This document shows positions 34,896 to 47,499 of a stretch of 64,000 bases of DNA, in pieces. The notes under the pieces are model-generated. The model was given only the letters and a program-made list of their open reading frames with translations, was not told the origin of the DNA and made no database searches. Within the stretch, counting starts at the first letter, position 1. Every line of letters starts with the position of its first letter. Position numbers and translations under genes: made by a program. Origin of the DNA: Pseudoscleropodium purum (lineage: Eukaryota > Streptophyta > Bryopsida > Hypnales > Brachytheciaceae); assembly GCA_963969395.1 (NCBI GenBank), contig OZ017803.1, positions 434,001 through 498,000 on the forward strand, in the 5' to 3' direction.

Positions 34896-35129
34896 TTAAC
34901 CCTTGAATGCCAAAGGGGTGACCCTCGAATTCATTCTTTTCTATTATCATTACCGTGTGAATCACTAACCTCCAAAATTGCAAAAGTAGCCATTGCAAGT
35001 CAAACTACTAGAAGATCTTCACTTTCCAAAACAAATTTTGAGGATGAACAATTGCACTTTTGTCATATACATTTTGATTACCTATCATCTATCAGACACA
35101 AAACGTCCACCTCGACATTCAAGGGTTAA
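34896..35129 (-). mobile_element. Family B element, intact TTAA MITE
   Basis: A 234-bp element with near-perfect inverted ends TTAACCCTTGAATGCC and TTAACCCTTGAATGTCG. The interior is the reverse of the copies at 23136 and 60564 (shared ccgtgtgaatcactaacctc, gcaagtcaaac, agatcttcactttcc). Outside each TTAA the flanks are mirror images (ATATAAGC and GCTTATAT), so the target appears to have been a palindrome centred on TTAA. Non-coding. Confidence 0.75.
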
Positions 35130-35190
35130 GCTTATATTACAACAACAACAACATAGAAGCACTAAGGTGGTAGGTCTGTAAACCAGCCAT

Positions 35191-36140
35191 TTAACTCCTT
35201 AATGATTTTGACTATGTTTTCACCAAAACTACTCCAAAATTGCCATGTGTAGTGCAAGTACCAAGTTTTAGAAAAAAAATCATTTCAGAGATATGTAATT
35301 GTAGGATCTTGTAGTAAACTTGTTTGAGAATATGTGGAAAAAATTTCAGAAATTTCTACCGTGTAGAATGCAAGATATTAGCATTTGAAGTCACAAACTT
35401 CCATTTTTTGGCCCTGCAAAAATCTGGGAAGCTGCACTGTAGAAGGTCTTATTTGTATGAATAAAAGTCCAAAATGTTTATTAATCTTTGAATTAATTTT
35501 TCAAATCAAGTTGGCTACATGCTCAAAAAATTTCAAATCATTTGGAATCATACAACATATGGGAAAAAAATAGTAAGTAGAAAGGAGTAGAGAATGATTC
35601 AAAATACTAAATTGTTAACAATTTATTTATAGAATTAAAAAATGACAATCCCAATGGTTGGAATGTTATAATAAACAATCTTCACCCAATGTTTTTATTT
35701 TTTTCAAAAATATTGAAAATTGAGTTAAATAGAGGACTTCAAAGTTTATTTTAGAATAGAGATTCAATAACAACCCATAAACTCCCACAAACTAAAATTC
35801 CTCATAACTATTAACTCATTGATCAAAATGGAATGATTCAAAGCTTTCCAAGTATATATAAATCTAAAGAACCAATTTGAAATTTGAATTTCTTAAAAAA
35901 ATGATTTTTGATGAAGTTTTTTGTTGCCTAGGCTATCCACTAACCATAGAAAAGTACATATCATATAATAAATTTTTAACCATGTAGTCAAAATTTATGA
36001 AAATTGTTGGGCTTTAAAGCTACTCTTTGGGCACATTTTGTGTAAAAATTTCAGCAAAAAAAAATAAAAACTCCATTTGTGATGAGCTGCCCAAAATTTC
36101 CATGTTGCCAAAAAACAGAGTTTGGGCATTTCGGGGTTAA
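35191..36140 (-). mobile_element. Family A element, full length, TTAA-bounded
   Basis: A 950-bp copy. Left end TTAACTCCTTAATG, right end read inward TTAACCCCGAAATG. It carries all family landmarks in reverse order (gatcttgtagtaaac near 35305, caatcccaatggttgga near 35645, caaagctttccaagtatata near 35840). Open frames inside are under 65 codons. Confidence 0.75.
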
Positions 36141-36149
36141 GGGCTAGAA

Positions 36150-36430
36150 ATGATTTTTGGAGAGGTGTAACTTCTTGAAATATTTTTCAATAGATTTTCC
36201 TCATAGACAAGTGGATTTGGCATCTGACACAAATCGTTTCATATTTTTTTGAGCTTTATGGAATTAGTTATGAAATTTTGAAGTGGATATAGCATGGGGT
36301 TCTAAAAGCGTCTATTTCCTAAAATGTACATTGTTTGTACATTGCTGAAGGCTGAAAAAAGCAACTTGTACATGCAATGTACATTTGTGGAAGTGGGTGC
36401 TTTTAGAGTCTAGGCGCTTTTTGAACCTCC
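36150..36430 (+). repeat. Family H repeat with fold-back half
   Basis: Shares tttcatatttttttgagctt and gaaattttgaagtgga with the other H copies. The right part is an imperfect fold-back: ggttctaaaagcgtc near 36298 against gggtgcttttagagtc near 36396, with repeated tgtacatt/aatgtaca between. It directly follows the family A copy. The minus-strand frame over it is not a gene. Confidence 0.55.
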
Positions 36431-38720
36431 TTTTTTTTCCCTCCCCCTCATGTTGCCAAAATACCTCAGCTATTAGATCTCTCAAGAAAAAATCCCCCCC
36501 CACCCTCTCCAATGTCATTGATCTTTAAAAAAAATCATAATTGATCAAGAACAATCTTGTTCGTCTGGTCCTGTGATAAATGATACATATATAGATACAA
36601 TATATAGATTGGGGATATGGATATAGACTTCGGTATGGATACATATATGGAGATAATCCATATCAAATGCCTCCCTCAAAACTTGGTAAAAATACAAATA
36701 GAAGGGAAAAGTTGATTGGGTGCAAGGTGACTAAGGGGGGCAATTTGTGGCAATGACAAAGAGCTTAAAAGATGCATTACTACTTTGTATGTGAAGGTTT
36801 AATTTGGTACCTAAATGCTAAAATACTTTCCTTTTTGCTCACAAAGGTTTTTGGCAAGTAGAACTAGTTGTATTAGGGTTCTAGCATTCCAACATCCAAG
36901 TGTTCTTGTGCGTGGTAGCTTCTAGATTTTTTTTGTTCCCCGAACCCTGTCGTGCAAGGCTTTCGACACAATATAGGTTTTCAAAAAGATTCAAAAAATT
37001 AGTCGATATAGACTACCTCTAGAGTTTTTTCTATTTTGGTCTTCTATTGATTTTGGATAGATCCTAGTAGCTATATATTTCATTCATTTCTTGAGGATAT
37101 TAACCCATAAAGGACAATTGTTTGAACAATTGAACATTTGGATAGGTTCCTATGTAGTCAATTTTTAATGGACGCTTATGATATTTCAATATATAATGTG
37201 CACACACTAACTACCTTTGCGGAAAAGGAAAAAAAGCCTAAATGAATGCCCGAGTAAAAACTTATTTTGCCTTAAATACCTCATCTACTTTTGAAATTTG
37301 GCATGTATATAACTGGCACTATATGAATGAAACTGTAAAAAAAGAACTAATTTAATTCTAAAATCATACCAAGAGAGGATTCAAACTTTGTTCATTATAT
37401 TAGGCAAGTGTAAGAAAATTCTTCTAACTTCAATGCAATATTCTTACAATCTTTGTTGTCGACAATCATGAATTTTTTTTCTTGCATATTCTAAATCTTG
37501 GGTTCTATGATTGTACCATTTGGATTTCAAGAAATTGTCAAAAAATGTTTAGTGTATTCTTAGATTACTTAACCTCTTCATATTGCACAATGATTTAGAG
37601 AATCCTAAACCACATATTTGCTTTAGGAATTTTGTATGAGTGTATCTAATAAGTTTTAGATTTCAATGGTGCAAATATTCAATTGTGAGTAGAGCAAAAA
37701 TTTCATTTGAAAAGGGATCAAAGTCCATTGTTTTGGTTTCACAATGTTGAAAAAAAAAAACTTTTTCACTCACACATTATGATCTTGCAAACATTATAAT
37801 CTAGCTACCACATTGTCAAATGGGTGGAAATATTTTCTATTCATCATTAAATAATCTACTACATGTTTGTATAGTTGAAGTTCAAAACAAAGTTTTATTT
37901 TTGAAGTTGGTCATTACACCTCAAATTGGCAATTTTTGACAATGTTTTTTTAAAAACACCCTTTATCCTTAGGAATCTTATGTAGCTTATAGATGACTTG
38001 ATCTATAGAGGAAGGTTTTTGTTGATGAGATTTTGATAAGTAATTCAAAAACGATGAAGATTATGACCAACATTTGTTGCAAATATCAAATTTATTTAAA
38101 GTTAATCATGACATTCTTGAAAATCAAAAAAGAAAATTCCACCATCTAGTGTATTATAGAAATAATATCTCTCTAAATGCTTGATAAGGTTGAATTCTAG
38201 ATTAAAGTCAATGCTTGAGTGAATGTTGTAATTGTCAAATTTGGTGTTGATTTATAATAAAAACAAGTTAATTAAATTGGAAATGGGGCATGGATTAGTC
38301 CTTCTAAAATTGACAAGATGGAGTAATTGCATTATTTAATAATGATGTGCTAGTGTATTTGCATCAAAGATATTGCTTATTTTTTTTTATTAAAAATTTA
38401 ATGCCTAATTTTCAACTACTAACAAACATAGTATAAAAAGAGATACTCAAATTTTTTTACCACACTATCGTAATGGGGTATCTACAAAAAACACCAATCC
38501 TTTTTTATTTCACATGTAGGATGACAAACTTCTTATCAACTATAACTTTTGAAGAATAAACTTGATGAATTTGAATTTTTGTTTTGGAGACAAATGTGTC
38601 TATTGTAATCATATCCCTTCTTTTTGCACAAATTTTAAAAAAATCATTTTATATTTGAAAGTCTATTTGCTAATTTGCTAATTTGTCATACTTTTAGATT
38701 TAGTATTTTTTTAGTACTAT
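36431..38720. other. AT-rich intergenic DNA, no gene seen
   Basis: Includes an atata/tatgga-rich low-complexity strip at 36575-36660. Otherwise nothing was recognised. Confidence 0.4.
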
Positions 38721-38724
38721 TGAG

Positions 38725-38960
38725 TACTCAGAATTAATGATTTAGAGCTGAAATTTTTGTAGTCTATTTCCATAATAAGCAGGCATCTTTAGTATTAGAG
38801 GCATTAAAAAAATAGATTATTTTATATCCTCTACATTCATGCAAGTAGGGCTCTATGTGCACTTTTGAACATTAAAGATGGTTTTGAGTTCATTCTTTTG
38901 GTGAAATCTAATCACCATTAAGTCTTCACAAATTTGCCAATTCACCATATCTCAATTTGT
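38725..38960 (+). repeat. Family F repeat, partial copy
   Basis: Matches the right three quarters of 33362-33650: gatttagagctgaaattttt, gcaggcat, ctacattcatgcaagtaggg and ttcattcttttggtgaaatc. Confidence 0.55.
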
Positions 38961-40920
38961 AGTTTTTTTCCCCACCATGATAGATTTATTATAAATTAAA
39001 ACCTTGACATATTCTTTTAATGAAAAAATGAAACATATTATTGTTGTGTATGATTAAGACTATATAATACTCATGAAAGACACTTGTCAATAATACAATA
39101 GATTTATAGTATAATTGACAATCCAAAATTAATGTGAGAGCTTTACCTTCTATTATTTATACTATTCAACATTAAAAACTTAGGTTTTAGAAAAACACTA
39201 CAAAATAAACTAACTGTTTTTGCAAGTATTAAATGTTTTTTTTCTATAGCAAGAGCCAACAAGTCATGTCTAATATTAATAGGATTTGAAACTCATATTT
39301 TGTAGTGGCGGATTCATATTGTAATATGACACCTTTATAAACATTTAACACTCAATAAATATGTAAGGATATTAGCAAAATTTAATCTTTTGTAGAAAAT
39401 AATTCCAATACCTTATACAAATTAAATCTATCTATTTAACTAAGGAAAACAAATAATAATAAAAATAGTAATATATTGATTGTTTGCTTGTTTGCAAATC
39501 AACCTTACTTAAATAAATATCACATTATTTATTTAATTTTCATACATGATATACAAAAAGTTTAAATATTGCATCTTATCATTATCAAAGTCTTAAAAGC
39601 AATAATGCTAATTGGCATAGTATTATCTTTGACAAATCACAATCAAATATAAAGAAAAATAATAAACAAGTTCAAAATATATAGTAAGATTTTGACAATC
39701 AATGTATTTCTAAATATTCATATTACTAATATCATGCTAAAAAATACAAGCAAGCAATGATATATTCCAACACCAAAATATGACCTCAAACACAAGTCGA
39801 GGTGGTAGTGTTGTGAAAAGATGACCTATAAATGTAGCATGCAACCATTGTATTGTACATTTTGTAAACCACTCTAATACCTAAATTCACTTATTAATCC
39901 TCCATACTATAAAAAATAACCATCCTTCAAGCAATGAATTGAAGTGCAAATCAAAGGAAATGAATGGCACGTTTTTGGGATGAAGGTCATCTATAAAAGA
40001 TGCAACTTTATAAGATTATTGTTTGCACACATGATCTACACCATCAAGCTTGTATGTACACCATCATTCACCTTGTTTTAAATGAAGTGTATGGTGTTTC
40101 AAACCCAATGTGGTATAGACAGTTTATTATATTTTCATACAATGATATTATAAAAGCAAATGCATGGTCACCTTTACAATTGACATACATACATCTATGC
40201 AATGCAAAATTGGCAAGTGATTTGGACCTTCCTTCCACATGTCACACCTTGACAAAGTGCCAATACATATGGAATTGCACCATTCCTACATGTTCTATAA
40301 GTTCCAACATTTTATGCAAATTGTAACGCAATGTCCTCCAAAATCACAAAATTCTATACAACATTCCCATTGATATTTTATAAACTCACAAAAATTTCCA
40401 GTCAATAGTAGTTTTTATTCACCTTCTAAATACATCTTTGCATCCTAAAACCCACATTTTGTACAAGTAGAACAAATATATTCAAATTCATTTAGAAGTT
40501 AAACATGAAACCTTAAGTACAATTAAATTTGTCCTCAAAGTTGAGTTTATTTCTATAAAGTTCAACAAAAAATTTAGCAAGTAAAGTGCACACTTCACTT
40601 GTCATCTCTAAATATTGAGAATTCAAATGTTTTTTCAAGCTATACATTATTTTTTACCATTGTAGATAGTCCATATTTTGCCTAAGCTTGTTCTAAGAAT
40701 TGTCCCTATGATTAAATCATGAATCATTAATATAGTAGGAATGAAAAGTGTTATGATGATGATGAGGTATGCCAATTTGGGATTAGTTTTGCAAAGTTAA
40801 AAGAGTGGTTGTAGATTGAGGTTTGAATTGGACTAAACAAATTTTCAATGTGTATAATGGGGAATGATGAGTGGTGGGAGACTTTGCGCCATCCCAAGCA
40901 ATTTCATGCACCATATTATT
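38961..40920. other. AT-rich intergenic DNA, no gene recognised
   Basis: A 108-codon plus-strand frame at 40000-40326 is the longest here, but its translation shows no domain I know and its base use matches the flanks. Confidence 0.4.
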
Positions 40921-40925
40921 CTAAT

Positions 40926-41075
40926 TTATCCCCTAAATGATTTTGACTATGTTTTCACCAAAACTGCTTCCAAACTGACATTTCTAGTGCATGTACTCAT
41001 TTTTTTTTTAAAGTATTTTTGGACATATATAGTTGTAGGATCTTGTATTAAGCTTGTTACAAAATACTTTGATTT
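40926..41075 (-). mobile_element. Family A element, truncated end fragment
   Basis: Only the outer 150 bp remain: ccctaaatgattttgactat, then tttcaccaaaactgc, and aggatcttgtattaagc. This matches the left end of 35191-36140. The copy stops abruptly near 41075. Confidence 0.6.
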
Positions 41076-43902
41076 GTAGATAAAAGACCCTACACCAATT
41101 TGCTATTAAATAGGTGGTCTTTGTCCCTCCTACTTTGATCATGGTGTTTTTGAAGGGATAGTCACTAAATGTGTGCTACTCCCTCAAATTTATGCACTGC
41201 TAGTATTAGAATCATCACTAAGCTCAATTAAAAGTGGCCATGTGACAAAAAATAAGTGACGAAACAATAATTGTCTCTTTTGAGTTCATTGTGACAAACT
41301 ATCACAATGAACTCAAATCCAATTTCTTTATTAACCCCTTAAATTAAAAAAAAAATTGTATCCCCCCCCCCCCTATCCCCCCACTTATAATTTTTAGGTG
41401 ATGGAGGGGGTGACATTCAATATGGGATAAATCCTTGTATCACATCATATAACCACATCATGTATCGTATCATACATGTATTTTCACTTATACATGTACC
41501 ATACATTATATCCATCTCTTGTATCATATCCTAATATGTGTACATGTATCCGTATCTATGAATGTATCTATATCCATGGGTGTTTTCAAAATCAATGGCA
41601 TCTGGAGGGGAAAGATTTATTTTTATTTGTTAATCAACAGCTCTCAATTTTCCGTTGGGGGGAAGGGGGAGGAAATAGAGGAAACTGAGGTTTCGTCTCT
41701 TTTCACTTCATTGTCATCATGATATTCATTGCTAATTTCATTGTTGAAAATGTCTCGCACATTATTTATTCATTGATGGAATAGCTTCTCTACACCATGA
41801 ATTTATTTTGGGGCAAAGAAATTTTATTTTGAGGCTTAGATTAAGCCATTGTGGGAATTTGTTGTAGAATTTTTTTTATACTTGAGCCTCTAATGCACTT
41901 CAATAAGCAATATGAGATATACCAAAAAATAAAAAATAAAAAATATATATAACATTTATTGGTATGTATACATTGTAGGTATGTTCATATTTGATTTAGG
42001 ATTGGAATAGATTCCTTTATTTTTTTTGCAGTCTTGATTTTTTTAAAGCCATAAATTGGTGTTATTCAAGAAATAGTTAGTTAAAGGCCAAAACATATTA
42101 TTGTACTTGTATGGTACAATATATGGAAAATCATTTCAAAATAGATGTCATTTTTTTTATTATAAATTTTTCAAATTTTTTACACAAAAAAGAGGAGTCT
42201 TGTCCCCAAATTTATTTTTAGCATATATCAAACTTTATTGAGTTATTATTATTCTTTTAAAAAAATTGAAAATTGTCCAACAAAGATGTTTTAATGAAGT
42301 CCTTCACTTATACAATAATACATGGCATGTCTAACTATAAAATGTCCAAATGCAATATCAAACTTTGAATGCAAGATATAACACAAAAATCTCTAATAAA
42401 TTTGCAACTCTTCCAAATTGATTGAATTTTTGAAGTTATATTGTAGTTATCACAATATTTTTAGGTATTTGACTTAATGCATTAAATAACATTCATTTTT
42501 TGTTAGAAAATTTGTAAATAATTGAAAAACTTTTTATTTTGGTAGAATTATTAGAAAAATATAAAGTTAGGTAAATCTTTGAAAGTTCATAGTATTTTAG
42601 ATCAAATCAATGTAATTTAATTTACATTATTTTCATACTGTGTCAAATAGTGTGATTATAAGGGTACTTTAGACTATATTTATCCAATTCCATACACTTC
42701 CATTTGCATCTATTTAGTGTTTTTTTAAGAATTAGCTAAATTTAAACAACATTCATCAAATCTCTATCCAACTCTCAAAGTGTAGAATTTATTGAGAGTA
42801 ACATTTTGCACTATTCAAACTCATACACTAATTGAAAAAACTTGTATAGTACTAGGGAACATTTGGGAGTTTATCCTAAACCCTTAATCCTTAGCTACCC
42901 AATTGCCCATATATGGTGATCCAGAATTTCAAGATCATTTTAGTATAGGTAGTTGAATTCTTTTGACCATTTTCAAAACTTTTATGGGCAACAATGAAGG
43001 TTAACTATTGAAAGCTTATATTTTTCACCTAAAAAGGTAAATATTTTATTTTTGAGAGGTCTTCAAAGGCATATATGTATCATTAGTGGAAGAGTAAAGC
43101 TTGTGAATTTTACTTGATTTCTTGGCTTTGAGCAAAGCTTAACAATTCTACTTGGTTTGATGTCTAAAAAATTAGGGTTATCTCATTGTTTTGAAAATGG
43201 TCCTAGTGGAAGTGTAAAGTGTTTACGTAATATTTATTGATGAAAATTTAAATATGCAAGTGTTGATTTGGAATTATTTGTGAAATCTATTTATTAAGAA
43301 AATTATATTTCCAACTATTGGAAGATGGATTGTGTAATGAGTTTCATTTGAACTTAAGGTTTTTGAAAGTGCATTTTAGTGTGCTAACACAATGTCTAAT
43401 TATTCTTGTCCACTCTAATCCCCCAAAACTCTTATTAATTAATCCACATTTTTCACACATTGTTAGAGGGACAACATACTAAAAATAGTTTATATATATA
43501 TATATATATTTCTCTTGTTATTATCTCACAACTCCTATGCCATTTCACATAAAATTGGTATGCACACTAGTAAGTAAGCTCTTTAAACATATATATAGTT
43601 AGATTTTGAAAAAAAAAAATCAATTTGACTCATTGGAGATAATTACAAGTCCATGCTCTATTTTCATAGGAAAAACACACCTTGAAAGGCTTGGGCACTT
43701 TGGGATTAAGTTTCTTGAGTCAAAAATTAGGAAAATATTATTGAAATTGTCAAAATTAAACACATTCTAAAACTAGGATTGTAAATCAAAATTTATCAAC
43801 TTTTTTAGAATTCATAACCATAGGACTCTTACTCTCGCGAGTCATCTGTTTGTCTCCTTCTTCTTTTCCTCATTTACGTAGCTTACAAAAGTGAGCCTTC
43901 AA
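41076..43902. other. AT-rich intergenic DNA with simple repeats
   Basis: Contains a 12-base C run at 41362-41373, a tgtatc/atacatg-rich strip at 41440-41580 and a (TA)n microsatellite at 43491-43509. An inverted motif tcattgtgacaaa/atcacaatga lies at 41287-41314. No gene was recognised. Confidence 0.4.
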
Positions 43903-43911
43903 TTGAACATG

Positions 43912-44151
43912 CTAGCTAGGGAAGATTGACCCCTCTACTGCCCCATGTTTTACCCTTGTGGAAAACCCTAAAATTTTATATTTGTCACATGTGATAAAAT
44001 TTCCAAATTCTGAATTCATATTTGCATTCAGAGAGCCCAAATTAGGAAGTGGATGTGATGAAATACAAAATTTAAGCGGCACAAAATAGGGAGCAAATGT
44101 TGACATTTACCCTCCGCTGGGGCAATAGAGGGGTCAATCCTCCCTGGCCAG
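43912..44151. mobile_element. Family C element, Mutator-like MITE, 9-bp duplication
   Basis: A 240-bp element with long imperfect inverted ends: CTAGCTAGGGAAGATTG at the left and, inverted, CTGGCCAGGGAGGATTG at the right, continuing through ACCCCTCTA(C/T)TGCCCC. Flanks TTGAACATG (43903-43911) and TTGAACGTG (44152-44160) form a 9-bp duplication with one change, the size expected for Mutator-like elements. Related copies are at 51158-51660 and 51666-51889. Non-coding. Confidence 0.7.
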
Positions 44152-44900
44152 TTGAACGTGGAGTGTCGTCCCCGTCGGAGTTGATGAAATCTGTCAAAAC
44201 CTGAACCCCGGATGACATTTCAGAAATCATCCATCAATGCCGCGTCCCATTGATGGCCATCCCCCCTCCCATTGATGATGGCTCATCATGGATGCAGGCT
44301 GGCATCATGTGCTGGAAGGGACTGGAGGGGGCCATAGTACCCTATTTTTCCCCCCCGCCTGTCTGTCTTTTTTCCGTCTCCCTAGGTGTCACTAATTAGT
44401 CCACTGCCCCTGTTTTTAGTCTCCCTAGGTGGTCACTAATTAGGGCTAGTAAAGTCTTGACGCCCTAATATTTGAATTGGGAGTGGGGCTGTAATTGCAC
44501 TGGGTACCCAAAGAAACGCAATTACTGGGGGGCTTACTCTGGAATTTACGTCGGTTCATCATGCTGTACTCACCACTGGACATCTATAAGTATTATCTGG
44601 GGGTATACTTTCGCCTTTTTAGTATTAGTTCACTTTCTTCAAAAATTAGTACAGGAAGGTACTGTAATGCAGGTTCAAATGCAGATTCTTTACAGGGGGA
44701 GATGAGGTAGTTAGGGCATCCTCAAAGGGGGTGGGGGGATGGGACGCCAAACAGTCCCGGCATCGGCATTCAAGAGAGCTGGCTATATTAGGTCGGGCGG
44801 GTCTCAACCGGGACTGTCCGGACTCTTTTCCCGGCAGCTTCCGACCCAGTAACTTGGACCCCTAAATTGAGTGTTTCCTGTGCTTTAAGAGCTGACGGCG
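44152..44900. other. GC-rich block with local duplications
   Basis: Markedly higher in G+C than its surroundings. A unit gtctccctaggtg(g)tcactaattag occurs twice (near 44376 and 44419). A perfect 10-bp inverted repeat ACAGTCCCGG/CCGGGACTGT lies at 44751-44760 and 44809-44818. The stretch ttagggcatcctcaaag at 44711 resembles a Tourist-type terminus, but no partner end was found. Two 71-77-codon frames show no recognised domain. Confidence 0.4.
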
Positions 44901-44904
44901 TTTG

Positions 44905-45155
44905 GGGGAAAGTTAAACTCCTTAAATCAATTTTCAGCAAATATTTAGAGGAAGAAAAATGAAAATGGCATTGAACCCAAGTTGTTTCATATGTTTTGGG
45001 ACCTGTGTGGAGTTACAAATTTTTGAAGTTGAAATCCAGTGGTCACTACAAGCGATCACCTCCTGAAATGTACACTGCTGATACATTGAAGAAAGTCAAA
45101 TGTACCTGTGTGTCGTGATCGCTTTTAGAACTTGAGACATATTTAGAGCAGACTA
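44905..45155 (+). repeat. Family H repeat, uninterrupted copy
   Basis: Shows the empty-site form of the H repeat: caaatttttgaagttgaaat, then ggtcactacaagcgatcacc, aatgtacactgctgatacat and gtgatcgcttttagaac. Comparison with 24070-24470 shows where the hAT MITE entered. Confidence 0.6.
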
Positions 45156-47150
45156 ATATAGGCGCAGCTTGGCTGTGTGGCTTGGGGGCCGTTTCCACCT
45201 GTCATTAAGGTGGCATTAACTCAGCTGTAAATTATTATGCATTATCACCTGACTGATTACTTATCTACCGAATCTAAATGGCAGCCGAGATAGCATCGTC
45301 TTAAGAACACTCTTAAATCCATTCATCACTTTCATATCGCTGGCCCACCATAACAAAAGTACTCCGTAATAAAAACTCGGAAAACTTCATGAAATGAAGA
45401 TTTCAGAAACGTTCTTATCAATATGATATGGTTAAGGGACCATTACATAAGAATGGTAGTTGCCCACAACAAAAATTAGGGGGATCCAATGAGACAGAAC
45501 CCAATAGATTGAACATTTCTGCCCATCACTTCATACCAGTTTAGATGTATCTATTGAAGTGGTTCTGAGAGAGAGTCTATAGGCAATTTATTTATACAAG
45601 TAGGGTGATGGGAGGAGAAGCAACCAATGTGGGATATTTGAATTAAAATTAGTAGGAGCTCAACCGCTCATACCTAATCAAGTCAAACGCAGGAATTGTG
45701 TTCAATGTAGAACTTTAGACCTCATGTAGTCATAGTAAAGTAACTTTTTTTGAGAAACTTTGAACTAAAAAAAAAATGGTAAATCAAGCTAAATTTTATC
45801 TCTAAAAATTTGTTTGAGATTCAAAACCTCCAATCGAAAGTTAGAGATAAAATTCACAAAGGGTTTCAGATGAACATGTTCTGAGACTTTGTGCAATAAG
45901 AAGTGCAATTCAATTCATTGTTTCATCCACAAAGTGCACTTACTTAGTATCTTGAATGCTAGGAAAAATAAACATATCACGAAGGTACTCTATCAAAAAT
46001 GATTTAATTTACAAACCGATAGGTACATTCTTCATTTCTACAACAATCTAAAGAGCCATCGATTGGTCACTTGTAGATTGTCTAACATTTTAGGGCTAAT
46101 GAAAATTGTGATTTGCAATAAGATTTATTAATTTTGTATTTTAGGTGCGAGAACTAAGAAAAAAATTCTATTACAAAAGGATAGTACAAAGAAGACTTAA
46201 GCAAGAGAATTTTATAGTTGAAACCTATTGTAGAAGTGATAATTCAAGGTTTCATAAAATTACCAATTAGTATACTAAGTTTGTTCCTAGGGAGAATTTC
46301 AAATAGGATAGTACATTAGTGACTCTAATCGAATAGGTGGCACAATCATAATATTTTGAAAGTAATTCCTCACACTAATCCTAATTGCACACTCCACTCC
46401 ATTCTTAAAGGCTATAAAGGTAAGAAACAATTTCTTTCAATTCGGCTCTTTATCTTTATTCTTAAATTTAACACTTTCACCAACTGGATCAAGTCTCCAA
46501 TACAACTAGCTTTATATCTTCAAACTCTGATTTGGTCTCCTTTCTTCACATCAACCTTCTTAACCATTGCTTTCAGCATGACATTTCACCAACTCAAAAC
46601 TAGATCTTCTTTTATACACTGGCTTATATTTCAATTGATTATTTTATCTTCTTCTTACTCGGCAATTTATTCTCTATAGCTATATTCACTCAATTACACT
46701 CCATTAGATAAAAAAATATCAGCATATACTCTCTTTCATTCCTGATCAAATGATTCACATGCGCCAATTAAACTACCATTTTATATTTCAATTTCAAAAG
46801 CCTATAGGCTTTTACTCATATACTCATTTGAAAATGAACACAAACACATTCAATCAAATCATTCATGCTACCAATGTCACTTACATAGACACACACTAGA
46901 TAGACTCACATTTAATTTCAACATTACAATTGCATGACACTATAATGACACACCTAATTGGATGCACAACATTACACTGCAATCAGCAATTAGACATACA
47001 ATTAGCCTACATCCACAATACTTGACACATTCCAATCAATTTCTAACCATGTAAAATCCCACTTTATACACAACAATCAGACTCAAGCCAACAACAATTC
47101 ACACATTACAATTAAATCTTCATTCCAATTCCATAAATACATCAACAACC
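45156..47150. other. Intergenic DNA; G-poor plus strand from 46360
   Basis: From about 46360 to 47150 the plus strand is strikingly poor in G and rich in C and A, unlike its flanks. A 107-codon frame (46356-46679) lies in it but shows no domain I recognise. The composition resembles that of the LINE remnant at 20.6-21.7 kb, so a decayed retroelement is possible. Confidence 0.35.
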
Positions 47151-47154
47151 ACTA

Positions 47155-47499
47155 TGATTCATTCTATTTGGAGTAGTGATGAAAAAGTGATGAAGAGATT
47201 TGTATTTTAGGAGAAATTGGAGCATCTTTTTTCAAAAAATATTAACAAAATTTATTTTTGAACTCAATTTTCAAATAAATTAAAAAATGTTGTACATGGT
47301 TTAGTTTTTTCACTAGAACAATATCATCATTGGAATTAATATCTTTTAATTCCATCTGACAATTATAAACCAATTAGTTTTTTTCAATCTTATACATATT
47401 TATGTTTAAATAAAATTTTGAAGGATGAAAATCAATTTTTTTTTAATTCTAAAACTTTGAAAACAATTTTTGAACTTAAAAAAACATTTAGGGGTTAAT
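47155..47499 (+). mobile_element. Family A2 element, deletion derivative
   Basis: Keeps an interior A2 segment (gattcattctatttggagta, then gagcatctttttt and gaattaatatcttttaattc) and the right terminus, read inward TTAACCCCTAAATG. The left end and the normal last 250 bp are missing. Confidence 0.55.

Noticed and set aside
46356..46679. 107-codon hydrophobic frame as a membrane protein gene
   Set aside because: No start context, domain or codon bias; it lies in a G-poor strand where stop codons containing G are rarer.
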